From contig DPGF01000087.1 of assembly GCA_003522105.1 (NCBI GenBank), positions 1 through 9,675 on the forward strand: a DNA stretch of 9,675 bases, read 5' to 3'. The DNA comes from Oscillibacter sp. GTDB taxonomy: Bacteria > Bacillota > Clostridia > Oscillospirales > Oscillospiraceae. This document shows positions 6,585-9,675 of the stretch, piece after piece (position 1 is the first letter of the stretch; every line of letters begins with the position of its first letter). A program made the position numbers and the translations under genes. Below the pieces are notes generated by a model, which was not told the DNA's origin, did not search any database, and worked only from the letters and a program-made list of their open reading frames with translations.

Positions 6585-7228
6585 CTGGCTTCACCTCGTT
6601 CTTTGTGTTTCTTTTGCACTCTCTGTTGTGCCAAAAACTCCGGGACCTCCTTGAAACCGATGGTATCTGCGTAGTAGGCAGTTTTCTTTCCGGCCTGTGT
6701 CAGTACCACCACATCGCTTACGGACAGGGAATGCATCCGACGGGCAAAGGGGCGGTGGTCGCTGTTGTGCTTTGTCCAAAGATGCTCCAGCGAATTTTCC
6801 TTTGCGTACATACCGGCGTAAGAACGCTGATAATCAGCGTTCTGGAGTTTTCCCTTTGCCTCTGCATAAGGCCGGAAACAGTAGTCTACATCAGCGATTG
6901 CAGGGATTTGGTAGATTTCATAGGTGCCGATCTCAGCGCTGATTTTCGGCGTTCTGGGAACATAGATATTGCCATTGCGTTCCTGCATTTCTGCAAACTC
7001 GCAAATATGATAGGCGGAGTTGCCGATGCAGACATGGCAATCGTCAATGTACTTGCAAGGGAAAACCATCTTTTCACCGTCAAAGCGGGTAATGACGATG
7101 CTTTCCCCGTCCTTGATGGTAAAGAGCGTGTGGTATTCGCTGTCGATGAAGCGGATCATGCGCTTGTCATGGTCAGGGTTTGGAAAGGCGATAACGCCCA
7201 TGATGTTTACCGGCTCACGGTCACTCAT
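6581..7228 (-). CDS. YodL domain-containing protein
   Basis: A 215-residue protein of two parts. Residues 5-85 carry a block I recall from ICE proteins but cannot name: LFTIKDGESIVITRFDGEKM, then CKYIDDCHVCIGN and YHICEFAEMQE. Residues about 103-200 form a YodL domain, ending in its hallmark HSLSVSDVVVL (166-176) followed by AYYADTIGFKEVPEFL (184-199). The last 15 residues are basic. YodL domains occur as standalone proteins and within polyvalent proteins of conjugative elements; their biochemical role is unknown to me. ATG at 7228 overlaps the previous stop as ATGA, with GAGGTG 7 bases upstream; the gene's own TGA overlaps the next ATG the same way. A perfect 23-base palindrome lies inside the codons for QNADYQRS (129-136). 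Codon use looks less GC-rich than in parAB or the giant gene. Confidence 0.87.
   Translation of the reverse strand: MSDREPVNIMGVIAFPNPDHDKRMIRFIDSEYHTLFTIKDGESIVITRFDGEKMVFPCKYIDDCHVCIGNSAYHICEFAEMQERNGNIYVPRTPKISAEIGTYEIYQIPAIADVDYCFRPYAEAKGKLQNADYQRSYAGMYAKENSLEHLWTKHNSDHRPFARRMHSLSVSDVVVLTQAGKKTAYYADTIGFKEVPEFLAQQRVQKKHKERGEAR
6821..6843. repeat. Perfect 23-base palindrome inside the YodL gene
   Basis: The 11-base arms AGAACGCTGAT (6821-6831) and ATCAGCGTTCT (6833-6843) flank one central base. It has the same single-base-centre architecture as the palindrome in parB but an unrelated sequence. It lies within codons for QNADYQRS of the YodL protein. It may be a protein-binding site, an mRNA hairpin, or coincidence (about 0.002 expected for this exact geometry in a random window). 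Confidence 0.6.
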
Positions 7229-8073
7229 CGTGATTCACCTCTTTCTTTTTTCGGCGTGGTGCGCTTTTGTTCCTGCTGCACCATGCGATTTTGTTGCTTT
7301 TTATATTCATCAGTTGCCCGTTCACAGAAATCCTCGATGCAGGAAGAACGGTCAGAGCGGTAATGCCCCCAAAAGAAATTGGGTGGGCCGTCCCCGTCGT
7401 TTTTGCAGTTGCGCTGCCATGTGACAAAGGGGGCAGGGGCTTTTTCACATTCGCCCATGACAAACTCGGCACTGCCGACGCGGATGCGGGCGGTGATGTG
7501 GTATTCCTGATTGACTGCTTCGCCCACTACATAGCTGCCGTGTTCTAACTGGATGGTGCAGCTCCCGTTTTGTGCAAAGGTCGCTGTCACCGGCATGGCC
7601 GGTACTCCACATAGCATATCCGGCAGCATGATGAACTGCGACCTTTGGCTCATCAGCTCTTGCGGCAGTTTGTCCATAGGCAGGTAAAAGTGCTGCTTGC
7701 CCATGATCTCATAGCGCAACAGGAAACTGCTGACGGGATAGTACACGCTCATGATTGGGTCTTTGATATGGCCTTGGACGATGTTGGAATTCACATATCT
7801 TGCATTATCCAAATACCATTGCGGGTTCGCGCCTGGTGTATTCCAGCCGAACATGGAGCCTGCCAGCATTGCCGCTTCCTGAATATCCGTAATGCCGCGC
7901 CGCGCATTGTGGCTGCTGGCGATCTCACGGTTTTCTTCGCGTTTCTCGGTGTCCCACTCGGAGGGATAATAGCCGCGCTCACCGCACCGGATGATAATAA
8001 GCTGCCCGCTGGACGGCAGAATGGAAAAACAGGTTTCCGGTAGCTCGTTCCTGCGCATCGGTTCGTTCCTCAT
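7225..8073 (-). CDS. Uncharacterised ICE-associated protein
   Basis: A 282-residue protein that I recognise as a recurrent neighbour of parB, YodL and LPD28 genes in Clostridia ICEs, but cannot assign to a named domain. The N-terminal block is PETCFSILPSSGQLI (12-26), GERGYYPSEWDT (31-42), REIASSHNARRGIT (49-62), and EAAMLAGSMFGWNTPGANPQ (66-85). The C-terminal half carries SCTIQLEHGSYVVGEAVNQ (171-189), APFVTWQRN (214-222) and the tryptophan/proline-rich GPPNFFWGHYRSD (229-241), ending in a lysine/glutamine-rich tail. No signal peptide, membrane helix or catalytic motif stands out. ATG at 8073 overlaps the parB TGA as ATGA; AGGAG lies 8 bases upstream inside the end of parB. An alternative ATG at 8058 lacks that coupling. 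It is probably cytoplasmic and cotranslated with ParB; no function is claimed. Confidence 0.82.
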   Translation of the reverse strand: MRNEPMRRNELPETCFSILPSSGQLIIIRCGERGYYPSEWDTEKREENREIASSHNARRGITDIQEAAMLAGSMFGWNTPGANPQWYLDNARYVNSNIVQGHIKDPIMSVYYPVSSFLLRYEIMGKQHFYLPMDKLPQELMSQRSQFIMLPDMLCGVPAMPVTATFAQNGSCTIQLEHGSYVVGEAVNQEYHITARIRVGSAEFVMGECEKAPAPFVTWQRNCKNDGDGPPNFFWGHYRSDRSSCIEDFCERATDEYKKQQNRMVQQEQKRTTPKKERGESR

Positions 8074-9008
8074 CGCGCCTGCTCCTGCTGCCGCTTGCGG
8101 TGCCAGCCCTCCAGCAGCTTGATGATGACATCCTCCATCTGCTTTGGGGTGTAGCTGGCGGGAAAGTATTTTTGCAGGCGGTCGTTGCGGATCGTGACCT
8201 TGCGCTCCAACGGCTTTTCTTCCCGCATGATGAGGTCGATGATGTTATTCTCCAATTTTCCCTCGCCGCTGAGCTGCTTGAGCCGTTGGGCCTGTCCAAG
8301 CGACGGGGATACCTCGTCGCGCTCCATGACCAGCAGGAGGTAGGTCTGTTCTTTTTCGGACAGGTGGGAGAGAAAATCTGCCGCGGGGACGAATTTGACG
8401 GTGCCGCTGTCCACGGCTTCCAACAGCGGCGGAATGAGTTTATTCAAGCGGATGTACCGCTGCACTTGTGTTTTGCTGTCTGAAACCTGCTCAGCTAAGA
8501 CTTGGTTTGTACGCACTCCCGTTAACATCGGACCAACTTGGTCCGATGTTAAATCTGTTCGCTGTCCCTGCCGTTTCATGGCGTCCAGCTTCAGCTTGTA
8601 GGCTTTGGCTTTCTCGCTGGGCAGCAAGTCCTCGCGGTTGATGTTGTAGTCCACCACAAGGATGTCCGCTTCCTCGTCGCTGTAATTGCGGACGATGACG
8701 GGGCGGGTGTCCAGCCCCACGGCCTTCGCGCAGTAATCTCGCCGGTGGCCGGAAATGATCTCGTATCCGCCAGTGTCGCGGGGACGGACGATCAGCGGCT
8801 CAGCGATGCCGATGTGCTCAATGCTGTCCATGAGGCGCACGAGATCAGGCGTGGGGCGGTCAATGGTGTATGGCTGGCGGGAGTATGGGAAAACCTCTGC
8901 TGCGGGAACGATCTGAATCCGCTCCTGCCGGTCAGCTTCTCGCTCCGCGTCCGTTTTGAACAGGTCATCGTACCGGGTCAGTTCGATGCCGCTTAATTTG
9001 CTTACCAA
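8070..9008 (-). CDS. parB: ParB/RepB/Spo0J family partition protein
   Basis: A 312-residue DNA-binding partition protein that would load on a centromere-like site and stimulate the ParA ATPase. Visible order: ParB N-terminal domain at about 34-125 with IEHIGIAEPLIVRP (63-76), box II as YEIISGHRRDYCAKAVG (82-98; GHRRD where chromosomal ParBs often have GERRW), and VVDYNINREDLLPSEKA (118-134); then a helix-turn-helix at about 167-190 (TNQVLAEQVSDSKTQVQRYIRL); then a C-terminal region ending in a basic tail. The start is TTG at 9008: GGAGGTG lies 7 bases upstream and an in-frame TGA is two codons upstream. It overlaps parA by 44 bases and ends in an ATGA junction. Residues 153-162, in the stretch between the N domain and the HTH, are encoded by a perfect 31-base palindrome. 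No canonical parS occurs in the window. Confidence 0.94.
   Translation of the reverse strand: MVSKLSGIELTRYDDLFKTDAEREADRQERIQIVPAAEVFPYSRQPYTIDRPTPDLVRLMDSIEHIGIAEPLIVRPRDTGGYEIISGHRRDYCAKAVGLDTRPVIVRNYSDEEADILVVDYNINREDLLPSEKAKAYKLKLDAMKRQGQRTDLTSDQVGPMLTGVRTNQVLAEQVSDSKTQVQRYIRLNKLIPPLLEAVDSGTVKFVPAADFLSHLSEKEQTYLLLVMERDEVSPSLGQAQRLKQLSGEGKLENNIIDLIMREEKPLERKVTIRNDRLQKYFPASYTPKQMEDVIIKLLEGWHRKRQQEQAR
8522..8552. repeat. Perfect 31-base palindrome inside parB
   Basis: The 15-base arms TTAACATCGGACCAA (8522-8536) and TTGGTCCGATGTTAA (8538-8552) flank a single central base at 8537. A perfect match of this length is not expected by chance in 10 kb (about 1e-5 in a random-sequence model). It encodes residues 153-162 of ParB, with Leu codon TTA at both ends in a gene that mostly uses CTG. 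It could be an operator, a parS-like ParB site, or an mRNA hairpin; the sequence alone does not decide. Confidence 0.8.
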
Positions 9009-9675
9009 GGCTCAACACCTCCCTCGTCAGATTTTCATACGCCACTGCCGCCTTGCCGCTGCGGTCATGGTCGTAAATGCTTTTGTTTTCCACGCTGATC
9101 TCTGCCGCCTTGATGGAACGGGGGATCTCACTTGCGAACACATGACCGCCATAGGTCTTGCGGACAAGCGCGTTGATCTCCCGCGCCAGTGTGGTACGGC
9201 TGTCCACCATGGTCAGCACAATGCCGTCCACCTCCAGCTTCGGGTTGAGCTGCCGTTTCACGCGGGTGATGGTTCGCAAAAGCTGCTCCAGTCCCTTTGC
9301 GGGGAGATATTGCGCCTGCACGGGGATGATCACGCTGTCCGCCGCAGTCAGGGCGTTGATGGTCAGCATACCGAGGGACGGCATACAGTCGATGAGCGCG
9401 TAATCGTAGCAGTCTGCCACGGTGGACAGATATTGCCGCAACACCGTTTCACGGCTCATTGTGTTGACCAGCGTGACCTCCAACGCCGACAGCTCGATAT
9501 TGGCGGGGACAAGGTGGACGCCGGATTGGTGGTGCAGAATGCCCTCACCGGGGGCGATGGGCTGCTCTGCGATGATCTTCTCCATCAGCGTGGAGAGTGT
9601 GGGGGATAATTCGTCAGGCTGCGGCCAGCCCAACATCTGCGTGAGATTGCCCTGTGCATCGGCGTCGATCAGCAG
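8965..9675 (-). CDS. parA: ParA/Soj-type partition ATPase, 5' partial
   Basis: The final 236 residues of a ParA family Walker ATPase; roughly 35 residues including the KGGxGKT P-loop lie beyond the window, judging from the usual length near 270. The first visible residues, LLIDADAQGNLT, are the Walker A' region that follows the first beta strand pair. Walker B is ALIDCMPSLGMLTINAL (93-109), followed by VIIPVQAQYLPAKGLEQLL (115-133), VDSRTTLAREI (157-167), FASEIPRSIKAAEIS (180-194) and the SGKAAVAYENLTREVL segment near the C-terminus, all characteristic of Soj-like ParAs. It would cooperate with the ParB encoded directly downstream to distribute the element, plausibly while excised and circular. 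An ATG at 9636 is internal and not the start. The TGA at 8967-8965 lies 44 bases into parB, so the pair is tightly coupled. Confidence 0.94.
   Translation of the reverse strand: MLIDADAQGNLTQMLGWPQPDELSPTLSTLMEKIIAEQPIAPGEGILHHQSGVHLVPANIELSALEVTLVNTMSRETVLRQYLSTVADCYDYALIDCMPSLGMLTINALTAADSVIIPVQAQYLPAKGLEQLLRTITRVKRQLNPKLEVDGIVLTMVDSRTTLAREINALVRKTYGGHVFASEIPRSIKAAEISVENKSIYDHDRSGKAAVAYENLTREVLSLGKQIKRHRTDPVR
9016..9023 (-). promoter_or_regulatory. Ribosome-binding site selecting the TTG start of parB
   Basis: GGGAGGTG on the minus strand, 7 bases before the TTG at 9008, inside the end of parA. The in-frame TGA at 9014-9012 rules out a longer ParB. The leader (GAGGTG, then GAGCCTTG) closely resembles that of the giant gene at 5763-5748, the other TTG start in this window. 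Confidence 0.75.

Noticed and set aside
7589..7603. ACCGGC-ATG-GCCGGT inverted repeat
   Set aside because: Six-base GC-rich arms are expected by chance in GC-rich coding sequence, and there is no supporting context.
9255..9453. Two GTTTCACG half-sites in parA (9255-9262 and 9446-9453)
   Set aside because: Neither is followed by the TGAAAC half, so there is no dyad symmetry; 8-base matches are common.

Overview
The window reads as the interior of an integrative conjugative element (Tn1549/CTn type) from a GC-rich gut Clostridia. This rests on protein families I recognise (ParA, ParB, YodL, LPD28, LPD11/DNA methylase polyvalent protein, TnpV), not on a search. Every gene lies on the minus strand, so transcription runs from high to low coordinates. 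The window is coding throughout; no gap exceeds 12 bases, and no rRNA, tRNA, CRISPR array or intact IS is visible.

Layout in transcription order: parA (9675-8965, 5' end outside the window), parB (9008-8070, TTG start, overlapping parA by 44 bases), an unnamed ICE protein (8073-7225), a YodL-domain protein (7228-6581), an LPD28 protein (6584-5763), then a giant polyvalent protein that begins at a TTG (5750) and runs off the window at base 1 after 1,916 codons without a stop. Three successive junctions are 4-base ATGA overlaps, and the LPD28 stop codon shares its last base with the ribosome-binding site of the giant gene. This looks like one translationally coupled operon.

The operon combines element maintenance (ParAB partition) with proteins of the polyvalent class, thought to protect incoming conjugative DNA. 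The giant protein has an ArdC-like N-terminal domain, an LPD11 domain, a duplicated module of about 98 residues and an N6-adenine methylase domain with an EPACGIGNF motif. In this family an SNF2-type helicase follows, which would lie outside the window.

The most striking observation is a complete tnpV gene (4918-4568) nested in the same strand but in the +1 frame of the giant gene. It has its own good Shine-Dalgarno, a promoter-like TTGCAA-17-TATGAT upstream and a terminator-like hairpin just after its stop. Over this stretch the GC-rich third-position signal moves from the giant frame to the tnpV frame, and the giant protein becomes a low-complexity linker. The linker therefore appears to be a by-product of reading tnpV out of frame, yet the giant frame stays open on both sides. 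A second unusual signal is a perfect 31-base palindrome (15-base arms) inside parB.
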